Counted from the first letter of the stretch, positions 30,309 to 39,120 are shown. The stretch: DNA of 64,000 bases from Azospirillum sp. TSH64 (GCF_003116035.1 NZ_LGQW01000015.1:1495876-1559875); one strand, 5' to 3'. Translations and numbers: made by a program. Notes: a model not told the origin generated them from the sequence alone.

Positions 30309-31379
30309 TCAGGGCGTGCCGACCTCCACGCTCGCGGCACGGCCCGATGCTTCAAGCCCGGACGCCTCCAGCATCGCCTCGATCAGCCGGTGGACCTTCA
30401 GCGCCTCGCGCCCGTCCACCCGCGGCCGGCGTCCTTCGTCCAGCGCGTCGAGGAAGTCGGACAGCACCGCGCGGTGATGCTGGTGGGAGAAGGCCATCGG
30501 GTCGGCGCCGCCGCCCAGCGTGGCGCCGTCCGCCCCCGCGGTTATGCGCTCGCCATCGACCAGCTGCACCTCCAGCCGGTCGCCGGCCAGAACGGCGGAG
30601 CCCCCGGTCCCGGCGATCTCGATCCGCTCCGGATAGCCCGGATGGACGGCGGTGGTGGCGTTCACGGTCGCAAGCATGCCGTTGCCGTAGCGCAGGGCGG
30701 TGGCGACCACATCCTCCGTGTCCATGCCCACACTTGGGTCCGATTTGCGCAGGACGCTGGTGGCGGCGAATCCGGCAACTTGATCCGGCAGGCCGACGAG
30801 GCCGACGAAGGCGTCCAGCGTGTGGATCGCCTGGGTCAGCAGCACGCCGCCGCCGTCGCGCGCCTTCATGCCGCGGCCGGGCTGGGCGTAATAGGCGTTG
30901 TCGCGCCACCAGCGCACCGAGACCGCCGCGGTCAGCGGCCGGCCCAGCGTGCCGTCGCGCATCAGTGCCGCCAGCCGCTCGACCGAGGCGCGGAAGCGGT
31001 GCTGCAACACCACGCCCAGCGTCAGCCCGGCTCCCTCCATGGCGGAGACCACCGCCCGCGCGCCCTCCGGCGTCGCGTCCAGCGGCTTTTCCAGCAGCAC
31101 ATGCTTGCCGGCGGCGGCACAGCGCGCCACCAGAGCGGCATGGCTGTCGGGAGGGGTCAGCAGCAGGACGGCCGACAGCGCCGGGTCCTCCAGCAGGGTT
31201 TCCAGCCGGTCGACCACCGGCAGGCCGTGGTGGGCGGCGAAGGCGGCGCGGCGGTCGGCCGACGGGCTGAAGCAGCCCGCCACCTCCACCCGGCCGGCCA
31301 GGTCGATCAGGCTCTGCGCGTGCGGCGCCGACGCCATGCCGAGGCCGACGACACCGATGCGGCGACGGGAACCGGTCAT
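30309..31379 (-). CDS. Gfo/Idh/MocA-family oxidoreductase
   Basis: A 356-residue NAD(P)-dependent sugar-type dehydrogenase. It has an N-terminal Rossmann fold with GVVGLGMAS, the family motif EKPLDATPEGA near residue 95, and a C-terminal alpha/beta substrate domain with the His motif QAIHTLDAFVGL. The substrate cannot be read from sequence. Its ATG overlaps the stop of the FCD GntR gene (ATGA), and it falls under a uronate-type operator. It may therefore act on a sugar acid and could fill the missing uronate-reducing step. Confidence 0.88.
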   Translation of the reverse strand: MTGSRRRIGVVGLGMASAPHAQSLIDLAGRVEVAGCFSPSADRRAAFAAHHGLPVVDRLETLLEDPALSAVLLLTPPDSHAALVARCAAAGKHVLLEKPLDATPEGARAVVSAMEGAGLTLGVVLQHRFRASVERLAALMRDGTLGRPLTAAVSVRWWRDNAYYAQPGRGMKARDGGGVLLTQAIHTLDAFVGLVGLPDQVAGFAATSVLRKSDPSVGMDTEDVVATALRYGNGMLATVNATTAVHPGYPERIEIAGTGGSAVLAGDRLEVQLVDGERITAGADGATLGGGADPMAFSHQHHRAVLSDFLDALDEGRRPRVDGREALKVHRLIEAMLEASGLEASGRAASVEVGTP

Positions 31380-32236
31380 CGAAGCGCTCCGTCCAGGGCG
31401 GTCGCGGCAGCGATGTCGGCGGTCAGGCTGCCGGAGAAATAGAGCGGGGCGGCGTTGCGCACGTCGTCCACCGTGATCTGCAGATTGTCCAGATGGCGCA
31501 CCAGGCTCTGTTCGGCCCGGTCGGGATCGTGGCCGGCGATGGCCTCGACGATGGCCTCATGCTCGGCGATGACCGTGCGCATGCGGCCGGGGACCGGCAG
31601 GGTCAGGCGGCGGCAGCGGTCGAGCTGGACCTTGGCCTGCTGGATGATGCCCCAGAAGCCGGGATATCCCGCCATCTCGGTGATCTGGGCATGGAAGGCT
31701 TCGTCGGCCTGATGGAAGCCGTCGGCGTCGCCCACCGCATCGACCTCGCGCTGGTGCTCCAGGCAGGCGCGCAAGGCGGCGATCTGGCTGCGGCTGGCGC
31801 GTTCGGCGGCGAAGCGTACGGTCGCCCGCTCCAGCACCTTGCGGATCACGCCGGCTTCCGGCAGGGCGCCCAGCGGGATGCGGGCGACGAAGGTGCCGGA
31901 TTGCGGGAAGATCTCGATCAGCCCCTCGTCGGCCAGCCGCAGCACCGCCTCGCGCACCGGCGTGCGGCTGACGCCATAGGCCTCGGCGATCTGCTTTTCG
32001 GCGATGGGCTCGCCCGGCTTGCGTTTCAGCGACACGATTTCCGCCCGCAGGTCGCGGTGGATGGCGTCGGCGGCGGTCGGACCGCGCCGCATGTCCCGGC
32101 GCGCCGGCGGGCGGACCAGCAGCGCGGCGGCCTTGGCCGGCATGACCGGCGTGGCGGGTGGCGTTGTCGACGGCATGGTCGATGGCGGTGTCGCCGCGAT
32201 GGAACCGGTTTTGGCCGGCGGGTTGCCCGTTGGCAT
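31376..32236 (-). CDS. GntR-family regulator, FCD subfamily (paralogue 1)
   Basis: A 286-residue repressor with a Pro/Thr-rich N-terminal tail of about 50 residues. A winged helix-turn-helix follows (YGVSRTPVREAVLRLADEG, then IFPQSGTFVARIP), and a C-terminal FCD ligand domain has conserved His in FHQADEAFHAQI. It is closely related to the regulators at 39306 and 42992. A perfect CTAATATATTAG palindrome lies 38 bases upstream, implying autoregulation. It is co-translated with the Gfo/Idh gene. The inducer is probably a uronate intermediate, by context. Confidence 0.92.
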   Translation of the reverse strand: MPTGNPPAKTGSIAATPPSTMPSTTPPATPVMPAKAAALLVRPPARRDMRRGPTAADAIHRDLRAEIVSLKRKPGEPIAEKQIAEAYGVSRTPVREAVLRLADEGLIEIFPQSGTFVARIPLGALPEAGVIRKVLERATVRFAAERASRSQIAALRACLEHQREVDAVGDADGFHQADEAFHAQITEMAGYPGFWGIIQQAKVQLDRCRRLTLPVPGRMRTVIAEHEAIVEAIAGHDPDRAEQSLVRHLDNLQITVDDVRNAAPLYFSGSLTADIAAATALDGALR

Positions 32237-32273
32237 GGCGTCCAGCCTCCTCAGAAGCGCATGCCTCAGAATA

Positions 32274-32285
32274 CTAATATATTAG
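32274..32285. promoter_or_regulatory. Uronate-regulon operator, site B (gntR paralogue 1)
   Basis: CTAATATATTAG, a perfect 12-bp palindrome and the best copy in the window, 38 bases before the ATG at 32236. Flanks extend the AT-rich match (ATA to the left, CTA to the right). Confidence 0.75.
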
Positions 32286-32418
32286 CTAGCGCGGCAAGCG
32301 ATTTCGCTCATCCCCCGTTCGGATCCGGGTGTGACAAAGGCGCCCCCATTCCCGTCATGGCTGTGGGGCAACATGGCTGTGAGACGTTGGGGAGCGGAGC
32401 AGGATTGCAGAAGGAAAC

Positions 32419-32464
32419 GTCCCGGCCGTCCTCTCCCGCGAAGGCGGGGGATAACGGCCGGGAC
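32419..32464 (-). terminator. Long hairpin downstream of bdcA
   Basis: GTCCCGGCCGT (32419-32429) pairs perfectly with ACGGCCGGGAC (32454-32464). A smaller CTCCCGCGAAGGCGGGGG hairpin sits in the loop. It starts about 38 bases past the bdcA stop. There is no clear T run, so it may be a repeat-type palindrome rather than a terminator. Confidence 0.5.
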
Positions 32465-32501
32465 GGGCGGGCCCGTTCTCGATGGCAATCGAACCCGTCG
32501 G

Positions 32502-33215
32502 TCAGGCGCCGAAGCCGCCGTCGATGGTCTGGAACGAGCCGGTGATCATCGCGGCATGCGGGCCGGCGACATAGGCGGTCAGTTCGGCGACCTCGTCGGC
32601 GTCGATGTGGCGCTTGATCGCCATGAAGCTGTGCATGGCGGGCGCCATCGGACCGTCGGCCGGGTTCATGTCGCTGTGGGTCGGACCCGGCTGGATGGCG
32701 TTCACGGTGATGCCGCGGTCGCCGAAATCGCGGGCGAGGCCGCGCACCATGCCCTGGACCGCCGCCTTGGTCAGGGCGTAGGCGGCCCCGCCGGCAAACG
32801 GCATGCGGTCGCCGTTGACCGAGCCGATGACGATGATGCGTCCGCCGTCGTTCATCTGCCGGGCCGCCTCGACCGCCGCGTGGTAGGGCGCGCGGACATT
32901 GATGTCGATCATCCGGTCGACCGCGTCGGGATCGAAGGTCAGCGGATCGCCGAGGATCGCCGTGCCGGCATTGACCACCAGCACGTCCAGCGCGCCGCGA
33001 CCGGCCACCGTGGCGATCAGGGCGTCGCGGTCGGCGCTGTCGGTCTGGATGGCCTCCGCGCCGGTTTCGGCGGCAAGCGCCTCGGCGGCGTCCTTCGACC
33101 CGGCATAGGTGAAGGCGACCGCGCCGCCGGCCTTGGCGAAGCGGCGGACGATGGCCTTGCCGATGCCGCGGCTGCCGCCGAGGACCAGGATCTTGCGGCC
33201 GGTGAACTCACCCAT
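32502..33215 (-). CDS. bdcA: SDR-family oxidoreductase, BdcA-like
   Basis: A 237-residue short-chain dehydrogenase. It has the NAD(P) loop GGSRGIGKAIV, the NAG motif in VVNAGTA, the catalytic Ser in IGSVNGDRM and the YxxxK motif in YALTK. As I recall E. coli BdcA, the match is high over the whole length (FTYAGSKDAAEALA, TDSADRDA, APYHAAVEAARQM). In E. coli BdcA is a c-di-GMP-binding biofilm dispersal factor, and enzymatic activity is uncertain. It is divergent from a BdcR-like TetR gene, as in E. coli. AAGGAG precedes the ATG. Confidence 0.85.
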   Translation of the reverse strand: MGEFTGRKILVLGGSRGIGKAIVRRFAKAGGAVAFTYAGSKDAAEALAAETGAEAIQTDSADRDALIATVAGRGALDVLVVNAGTAILGDPLTFDPDAVDRMIDINVRAPYHAAVEAARQMNDGGRIIVIGSVNGDRMPFAGGAAYALTKAAVQGMVRGLARDFGDRGITVNAIQPGPTHSDMNPADGPMAPAMHSFMAIKRHIDADEVAELTAYVAGPHAAMITGSFQTIDGGFGA

Positions 33216-33236
33216 GATGTGCTCCTTGAGAAAATG

Positions 33237-33248
33237 TAGTGAGCGCTA
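33237..33248. promoter_or_regulatory. BdcR-type operator, copy 1 (bdcA side)
   Basis: TAGTGAGCGCTA, an imperfect palindrome 22 bases upstream of the bdcA start. It is preceded by gagaaaatg, which is also found before copy 2. Confidence 0.65.
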
Positions 33249-33286
33249 TATAAATCCAGGCGGGGGATTTCCGCAAGGAGAAAATA

Positions 33287-33298
33287 TAGTGGTCGCTA
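33287..33298. promoter_or_regulatory. BdcR-type operator, copy 2 (overlaps the bdcR start)
   Basis: TAGTGGTCGCTA, differing from copy 1 at two central bases. It lies exactly 50 bases away in the same orientation and covers the GTG start codon of the TetR gene. Binding here would block both divergent genes. Confidence 0.65.
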
Positions 33299-33891
33299 CA
33301 GAAAACTCCGGAGCCCGTGGACGGCGGCGGTCCTTCGATGTGGACGAGGCGGTCGAGACGGCGATGAGGCTGTTCCACGCCCGCGGTTACGACGCCGTGG
33401 GCGTCGCCGAGCTGGGAGCCGAATTGGGAATCAAGCCGCCGAGCTTCTATGCCGCCTTCGGCAGCAAGGCGGGGCTGTTCGAGCGGGCGCTTCGGCGCTA
33501 TGCGGCGGGGGAGGCCAACATCTTCGCCCGGGCGCAGGCCGAGGGCGGCAGTATGGCCGAGGTGATCGAGCAGACGCTGCTGCTGGCGGCGCGGCTCTAT
33601 CCGAAGCGTGATGGGGTGGCGGGCTGTCTGGTGCTGGACGGGGCGCGCAACAGTGCCGACCCGGAAGCGGCAGCGCTGGCCGAGACGATGAGAAAGGCCG
33701 GCGTGGCGGCGATCCGCGACTTCATCGCCGCGGAGGCACCGGACCGGGCCGACGCGCTGGCGGACTTCGTCGCCATCACGATGAAGGGAATGTCGGCGGC
33801 GGCGCGCGACGGCATGGGCGAGGAGGCGCTTACCGTCGTCGCCCGGATGGCGGGCCGCGCCTTCCGCCGCGAACTGGCGGCGGAAGGGTGA
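33289..33891 (+). CDS. bdcR: TetR-family repressor, BdcR-like
   Basis: A 200-residue TetR regulator. The N-terminal helix-turn-helix region is RLFHARGYDAVGVAELG followed by IKPPSFYAAFGSKAGLF, very like E. coli BdcR as I recall it. The C-terminal domain has GCLVLDGARNS. The GTG at 33289 is chosen because AAGGAG lies eight bases before it and the open frame upstream belongs to the divergent bdcA region. It should repress bdcA and itself through the twin TAGTG-N2-CGCTA sites. The ligand is unknown. Confidence 0.85.
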   Translation: MVATENSGARGRRRSFDVDEAVETAMRLFHARGYDAVGVAELGAELGIKPPSFYAAFGSKAGLFERALRRYAAGEANIFARAQAEGGSMAEVIEQTLLLAARLYPKRDGVAGCLVLDGARNSADPEAAALAETMRKAGVAAIRDFIAAEAPDRADALADFVAITMKGMSAAARDGMGEEALTVVARMAGRAFRRELAAEG

Positions 33892-33924
33892 TGTGTCGGC
33901 TTGAAGCCGACAGAAAACCGCGAA

Positions 33925-34845
33925 TCAGGCCGGCATGGCGTCGCGCGGGATGATGGCGCCGCGGTGCTGGATGACGGCGGCGGCCAGCTTGTGGGCGGCG
34001 CGGGCGGCGTCGGCCGGACCCTCGCCGCGCAGGCGGGATGCCAGATAACCGGCGCTGAAGCTGTCGCCGGCCGCCGTGGTGTCGACCACCGTGGCGACCT
34101 TCTGCGCCAGCACCTCGACCGCCTCGCCATTCTCGATCACCACGCAGCCGGGCTGTTCCAGCTTCAGGACGATCTCGGTGACGCCGGCCTTGCGGACGCG
34201 GGCCAGCACGGCGTCGGCATCGGCGTCGCCATAGAGGTCGCGCAGGTCGGTGACGCCGGGCAGCGCGATGTCTGTCAGTGCCAGCATGCGGTCGAAGGCG
34301 GCCCGCGCGGTGTCGAGGTCCGGCCACAGGCGCGGACGCCAGTTGGTGTCGAAGGCGACCTTGCCGCCCTGCGCGCGGACCCGCTCCAGCACCTCGAACA
34401 GGCGCTCGCGGCCTTGCTCGCCCAGGATGGCGATGCTGATGCCGGACAGATAGACGATGCCGTAGCCTTCAAGCGCCTTGGACAGTTCCGGCGTCTGGGG
34501 CAGGGCGAACAGCTCGCGCGCCGGGGCATTGTCGCGCCAGTAGAGGAAGCGGCGCTCGCCGCTGGCATCGGTCTCGATCAGGTAGAGGCCGGGCAGGCGG
34601 TTCGGCACGCGCAGGACATGGCCGGTGCCGACGCCTTCCGCCGCCCAGGCCGCCACCATGTCGTCGCTGATGCTGTCGTCGCCGAGCGCGGTGACATAGT
34701 CGACCGGCGTGCCCAGACGCGCCAGATAGACCGCGGTGTTCAGCGTGTCGCCGCCGAACCCCATGGTCAGCGACCCGTCCGGCCGCCGGAACATCTCGAT
34801 CATGCATTCGCCGAGTGCGGCGACGCGGTTGGGCGTGTCGGTCAT
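33925..34845 (-). CDS. kdgK: 2-dehydro-3-deoxygluconokinase
   Basis: A 306-residue PfkB-family kinase that makes 2-keto-3-deoxy-6-phosphogluconate from KDG and ATP, where both uronate branches converge before aldol cleavage. N-terminal GGDTLNTAVYLARLG forms the sugar pocket. Near the C-terminus DTTAAGDSFSAGYLA holds the anion hole and catalytic Asp. The ATG at 34845 has GGAGAAG five bases upstream; the frame is open further but without a better start. It is the last gene of uxaC-uxaA-EamA-kdgK. Confidence 0.94.
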   Translation of the reverse strand: MTDTPNRVAALGECMIEMFRRPDGSLTMGFGGDTLNTAVYLARLGTPVDYVTALGDDSISDDMVAAWAAEGVGTGHVLRVPNRLPGLYLIETDASGERRFLYWRDNAPARELFALPQTPELSKALEGYGIVYLSGISIAILGEQGRERLFEVLERVRAQGGKVAFDTNWRPRLWPDLDTARAAFDRMLALTDIALPGVTDLRDLYGDADADAVLARVRKAGVTEIVLKLEQPGCVVIENGEAVEVLAQKVATVVDTTAAGDSFSAGYLASRLRGEGPADAARAAHKLAAAVIQHRGAIIPRDAMPA

Positions 34846-34888
34846 GCTTCTTCTCCGCAAGCCGGGGAGCGCCCCGGCAAATCCCATT

Positions 34889-35884
34889 TCAGGCAACAGA
34901 ACGGCGTTCCCGCGCCCGCATCCGCTCGCGGTGCGCGGTGTAGAGTCCGCTGGCGATGATCACGCCGGTGCCGACGAAGGTCCAATGGTCGGGCACCGCG
35001 CCGAAGACGAGGAACCCCAGCGCCGTGGACCAGATCAGCTGTACGTAGGTGAAGGGCGCCAGCACCGATGCCTCGCCCTGGCGGTAGGCCAGGATCAGCA
35101 GCCATTGCGCCGCCGTGTAGACCAGCCCGATGAAGACCCCCAGCAGCATCTCCCACGGCGTCGGCCATGCCGCATGCAGCGGCAGCAGCGCCGTCAGGGC
35201 GATCAGGCCGGTGAGCGCGCTCCACACCATGGTGGTCAGCGGGTTCTCCTGCACCGTCATCTTGCGCGTCGCCACCAGCCCCAGCGCCCAGCTGAAGGCG
35301 GTCAGGATCGGCAGCAGCGAGGCCGGTTGGAACCCCTCCGCCCCTGGCCGGATGACGATGATGACGCCGGCCAGCCCGACCAGCAGCGCCGCCCAGCGGC
35401 GGACGCCGACCGTCTCGGCCAGCAGCAGGATCGACAGCACGGTGACGAAGACGGGAGAGACGAAGCTGATCGCCGCGGCCTCGGCCAGCGGCAGATGCTG
35501 CATCGCCATGATGAAGAACAGCGCCGAGCCCAGCATGCCCAGCCCGCGCACCACCTGAAGCCCCGGCCGCGTCGTCTTCAGCACGCTCAGCGAACCGCCG
35601 CGGAGCGCCAGCGGCATCACCAATGCTGTGAAGACGACATAGCGCATCCAGGCGATCTCGGCCGGCGGCAGGGTCCGGCCGAGATATTTCGCCGTGGCGT
35701 CGGAGCAGGACAGGCAGGCCACCCCCAGCACCACCAGCAGGATCGCCCGCATCGGCTCCGTGCCCTTGGACCCGGATCCAGCCTGCGGATTGACGGTAGG
35801 CTGGATCGGGGTCTGCGGCGCGTTCACCGGCGAGGGTCCGGCATCGCTGCGGGGGCCGGGGAGAGGGGTGGAACTGTCGGGCAT
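34889..35884 (-). CDS. EamA/DMT-family membrane transporter
   Basis: A 331-residue protein with a Pro/Gly/Ser-rich cytosolic tail of about 45 residues and then ten membrane helices forming two EamA repeats. Members export or import metabolites such as amino acids and organic acids. Its place between uxaA and kdgK suggests movement of a sugar-acid intermediate, but the substrate cannot be read from sequence. It begins 42 bases after uxaA. Confidence 0.85.
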   Translation of the reverse strand: MPDSSTPLPGPRSDAGPSPVNAPQTPIQPTVNPQAGSGSKGTEPMRAILLVVLGVACLSCSDATAKYLGRTLPPAEIAWMRYVVFTALVMPLALRGGSLSVLKTTRPGLQVVRGLGMLGSALFFIMAMQHLPLAEAAAISFVSPVFVTVLSILLLAETVGVRRWAALLVGLAGVIIVIRPGAEGFQPASLLPILTAFSWALGLVATRKMTVQENPLTTMVWSALTGLIALTALLPLHAAWPTPWEMLLGVFIGLVYTAAQWLLILAYRQGEASVLAPFTYVQLIWSTALGFLVFGAVPDHWTFVGTGVIIASGLYTAHRERMRARERRSVA

Positions 35885-35926
35885 GGCGCCGGCTCGTCAT
35901 CGGTCATGGTTAAGGGGGCGGACCCC

Positions 35927-37450
35927 TTACATAACCGCTCCCATCTGCCAAGGAGCAAATTCGTCGGCACCGACGCCGAGTTCCTCGCTCTTGGTCTTGC
36001 GGCCCGACGCGGTGTCGAGCACCAGCTGGAAGATCGCGCGGCCGACCTCCTCGATGGAGGCGTCGCCGGTGGCGATGGCGCCGCAGTCGATGTCCATGTC
36101 GTCCGGCATGCGGCGGAACAAAGTGCTGTTGGTCGCCAGCTTCAGGCTGGGCGTCGGCTTGCAGCCGAACACCGAGCCGCGGCCGGTGGTGAAGCACAGC
36201 ACGTTGGCGCCGCCCGCCACCTGTCCGGTCGCCGACACCGGATCGTAGCCGGGCGTGTCCATGAAGACGAAGCCCTTGTCGGTGATCGGCTCGGCATAGC
36301 GGTAGACGGCGGTCATCGGGGTGGTGCCGCCCTTGGCGACCGCGCCCAGCGACTTCTCCAGGATGGTGGTCAGGCCGCCCTTCTTGTTGCCGGGCGACGG
36401 GTTGTTGTTCATCTCGCCGCCGGTGCGGCTGGTGTACTCCTCCCACCAGCCGATGCGCTCGACCAGCGCCTCGCCGACCTCGCGGCGGACGGCGCGGCGG
36501 GTCAGCAGATGCTCGGCGCCGTAGACCTCCGGCGTCTCGCTCAGGACGGCGGTGCCGCCGTTGCGGACCAGCAGGTCGACGGCATAGCCCAGCGCCGGGT
36601 TGGCGGTGATGCCCGAATAGCCGTCGGAGCCGCCGCATTGCAGCGCCAGCGTCAGGTGGCTGGCCGGCAGGGTCTGGCGGGTAACGTCGTTGATCTCCGG
36701 CAGCAGCGCCTCGATCCGGCGGATGCCCTCGCGGGCCGCTGCGGCGGTGCCGCCCATATCCTGGATGCCGATGGGGATGACGCGGGCGCCCTCCTCCAGG
36801 CCGGTGGCCTCCATCAGCTTGTCGATCTGGTTCACCTCGCAGCCGAGGCCGAGCAGGATCACCGCGGCGAAGTTCGGGTGGCGGGCATAGCCGGCGATGG
36901 TCCGGCGCAGCGTGTCCATCACCTCGCCGCTGCCGGCCATGCCGCAGCCGTAGCCGTGGGTGAGCGCCACGACGCCGTCGATGTTGGGATAGGCGGCGAG
37001 TGCTGCCCCGCGGAAATGGTCGGCGATCATCCTTGCTGCGGTGGCGGAGCAGTTCACCGAGGTCAGCACGCCGATGTAGTTGCGGGTGGCGACGCGGCCG
37101 TCCGGGCGGACGATGCCCTGGAAGGTGGCGCGCTCGGCCTCCGGGATCGGTTCGACCGGGTGGACATCGGCGCCGAAGGCATAGTCGCGCTCGAAATCGC
37201 TGCCCATGCCCATGTTGTGGACGTGGACATGGTCGCCCGGCTGGATCGCCGCGGTGGCGAAGCCGATGACCTGATTGTACTTGCGCACCGGCTCGCCCAG
37301 CGCGATGGCGCGCACCGCGACCTTGTGCCCGGCCGGCACCGGCCCGGTGGTCGCGACTTCGGTGCCGGGCAGAGTGGTGCCGGGCTCCAGGTCGGCGCCG
37401 GCGACGACGACGTTGTCGGCGGGGTGCAGGCGGATGGTCAGCGATGCCAT
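35927..37450 (-). CDS. uxaA: Altronate dehydratase (UxaA family)
   Basis: A 507-residue enzyme that dehydrates D-altronate to 2-keto-3-deoxygluconate using iron. It has an N-terminal SAF domain (about 1-90, with HVHNMGMG) and a large catalytic domain containing LTHGYGCGM, LGLGCEVNQ and QCGGSDGYSG. Length and domain order fit UxaA. GarD (galactarate dehydratase) is related, but the context of uxaC and kdgK favours altronate. A REPIN-like repeat separates it from uxaC. Confidence 0.9.
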   Translation of the reverse strand: MASLTIRLHPADNVVVAGADLEPGTTLPGTEVATTGPVPAGHKVAVRAIALGEPVRKYNQVIGFATAAIQPGDHVHVHNMGMGSDFERDYAFGADVHPVEPIPEAERATFQGIVRPDGRVATRNYIGVLTSVNCSATAARMIADHFRGAALAAYPNIDGVVALTHGYGCGMAGSGEVMDTLRRTIAGYARHPNFAAVILLGLGCEVNQIDKLMEATGLEEGARVIPIGIQDMGGTAAAAREGIRRIEALLPEINDVTRQTLPASHLTLALQCGGSDGYSGITANPALGYAVDLLVRNGGTAVLSETPEVYGAEHLLTRRAVRREVGEALVERIGWWEEYTSRTGGEMNNNPSPGNKKGGLTTILEKSLGAVAKGGTTPMTAVYRYAEPITDKGFVFMDTPGYDPVSATGQVAGGANVLCFTTGRGSVFGCKPTPSLKLATNSTLFRRMPDDMDIDCGAIATGDASIEEVGRAIFQLVLDTASGRKTKSEELGVGADEFAPWQMGAVM

Positions 37451-37488
37451 GGGAAGATGTCCTTGAGGCGCGAAGGGGACTTGATATT

Positions 37489-37603
37489 CCCTCTCCCCCC
37501 CGGGGAGAGGGTTAGGGTGAGGGGGAAGCGCGGCGGGACCTTTGGGAAAATCCTGCGGTGCATCCCCCTCACCCCGACCCTCTCCCCGGGGGGGGAGAGG
37601 GGG
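37489..37603. repeat. REPIN-like inverted repeat pair between uxaC and uxaA
   Basis: The left element 37489-37525 and the right element 37564-37603 are reverse complements of the same CCCTCTCC...GGGGAGAGGG-tnaGGGTGAGGGGG unit found at 20618-20755. Even the inner flank gtgcatccccctcaccc is shared. They lie inside an operon and could form a stable mRNA hairpin. Confidence 0.75.
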
Positions 37604-37612
37604 ATTGGGCCG

Positions 37613-39013
37613 TTACAGCTTGTAGGCGTTCTTGGCGAGGCGGTAGGCGAGGTCGACGGCCAGGTCCGCGGCCTCGTCCTCTTCCATCCGGTGCTCGGCG
37701 ACCAGACGGGCGAGGAAGCTGCAATCGACGCGGCGCGACACGTCGTGGCGGGCCGGGATCGAGCAGAAGGCGCGGGTGTCGTCGTTGAAGCCGACCGTGT
37801 TGTAGAAGCCGGCGGTCTCCGTGATCATCTCGCGGTAGCGGCGCATGCCCTCGGGGCTGTCGTGGAACCACCAGGCCGGGCCGACGCGCAGCGCCGGATA
37901 ATGGCCGGCCAGCGGCGCCAGCTCGCGGGAATAGCTGTCCTCATCCAGCGTGAACAGGATGATGGTCAGGTCGCGCTCGTTGCCGAAGCGGTCGAGCAGC
38001 GGCTTCAGCGCCCGCACATACTCGGTGCCGCTCGGGATGTCGGCGCCCTTGTCGCGGCCGAAGCGCTGGAACACCACGTCGTTGTGATTGCGGAAGGAGC
38101 CGGGGTGGATCTGCATGACCAGACCGTCCTCCAGGCTCATCCGCGCCATTTCGGTCAGCATCTGGGCGCGGAACAGCTCGGACTCCTCGGCCGTCGCACC
38201 GCCGCGGCGGACGATGTCGAACAGCTTTTCCGCTTCCGCAGGAGCCAGGTCGGCGGTCGCCGCCGTCGGGTGGCCGTGGTCGGTCGAGGTGGCGCCGAAG
38301 CTCTTGAAATACTGGCGACGGTCGGCCAGAGCGGCGAGATAGCCGTCCCAGGTCGCGGTGTCCTTGCCGGTGATGCGGGCCAGTTCGGCGAGGTTGTCGC
38401 GGAAGCCCTCGAACTCCGGATCGACGACCGGATCCGGACGGAAGGCGGTGATGACCCGGCCCTTCCAGCCGCTCTCGCGGATCGCCTTGTGGTGGACCAG
38501 CGGGTCGAGCGGCGATTCGGTGGTCGCCAGCACTTCGAGGTTGAAGCGCTCGAACAGGGCGCGCGGACGGTATTCCGGCTTGCGCAGGCACTCTTCGATC
38601 TGGTCGTAGATGCGGTCGGCGCTGGCGGCACTCAGGCGCTCGGTGACGCCGAACACCGTCTCGAAGGCGTGCGTCAGCCACATCGAGGTCGGGGTGCCGC
38701 GGAACAGGTGCCAGTTGCTGGCGAGCAGGCGCCAGATGGCGCGCGAATCGGTCGAGGTCTCCCCGCCGTCCTTGCGCGGAACGCCCAGCTGCTCCAGCGG
38801 AATTCCCTGGCTGTAGAGCATGCGGAATGCATAATGGTCGGGCTTGACGAACAGGCTCGCCGGATCGGGGAACGCCTCATTCTGCGCGAACCAGGACGGA
38901 TCGGTGTGGCCGTGCGGGCTGACGATCGGCAGGGCGGCGACTTCGCCGTACAGGCGGCGCGCGATGGCACGTTGCGTCGGGTCGCTCGGAAAAAGACGGT
39001 CGGGGTGAAGCAT
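37613..39013 (-). CDS. uxaC: Glucuronate isomerase (uronate isomerase)
   Basis: A 466-residue metal-dependent isomerase converting D-galacturonate to tagaturonate and D-glucuronate to fructuronate. It belongs to the amidohydrolase superfamily. The metal motif HxH is in SPHGHTDP near residue 35, and AWWFHDSPEGM near residue 370 and GFNDDTRAFC near 410 are characteristic. It is the first gene of the uxaC-uxaA-EamA-kdgK unit, transcribed away from the second GntR gene, with operator site C between them. Confidence 0.95.
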   Translation of the reverse strand: MLHPDRLFPSDPTQRAIARRLYGEVAALPIVSPHGHTDPSWFAQNEAFPDPASLFVKPDHYAFRMLYSQGIPLEQLGVPRKDGGETSTDSRAIWRLLASNWHLFRGTPTSMWLTHAFETVFGVTERLSAASADRIYDQIEECLRKPEYRPRALFERFNLEVLATTESPLDPLVHHKAIRESGWKGRVITAFRPDPVVDPEFEGFRDNLAELARITGKDTATWDGYLAALADRRQYFKSFGATSTDHGHPTAATADLAPAEAEKLFDIVRRGGATAEESELFRAQMLTEMARMSLEDGLVMQIHPGSFRNHNDVVFQRFGRDKGADIPSGTEYVRALKPLLDRFGNERDLTIILFTLDEDSYSRELAPLAGHYPALRVGPAWWFHDSPEGMRRYREMITETAGFYNTVGFNDDTRAFCSIPARHDVSRRVDCSFLARLVAEHRMEEDEAADLAVDLAYRLAKNAYKL

Positions 39014-39108
39014 CGGAAGCCTCTACGCTGCAAGAGAAGGGCAAAAGCAGGGTGGGGAAAAGGCGGGGTCCGTGCGGGGGACCGTCCCTACCGGCTGGTC
39101 GTATAATA

Positions 39109-39120
39109 TTAATATATCAG
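39109..39120. promoter_or_regulatory. Uronate-regulon operator, site C (uxaC / gntR paralogue 2)
   Basis: TTAATATATCAG, 10 of 12 matches to CTAATATATTAG, within the run TAATATTAATATATCAG. It lies 96 bases before uxaC and about 190 before the divergent gntR. The rest of the 39014-39305 gap shows nothing else I can name. Confidence 0.65.

Noticed and set aside
34736..39106. A 1456-codon open frame on the plus strand antisense to kdgK, the EamA gene, uxaA and uxaC
   Set aside because: Its product is low-complexity, rich in Arg, Gly, Ala and His with no domain. The minus strand carries four well-recognised genes here. It is a codon-bias shadow of GC-rich DNA.
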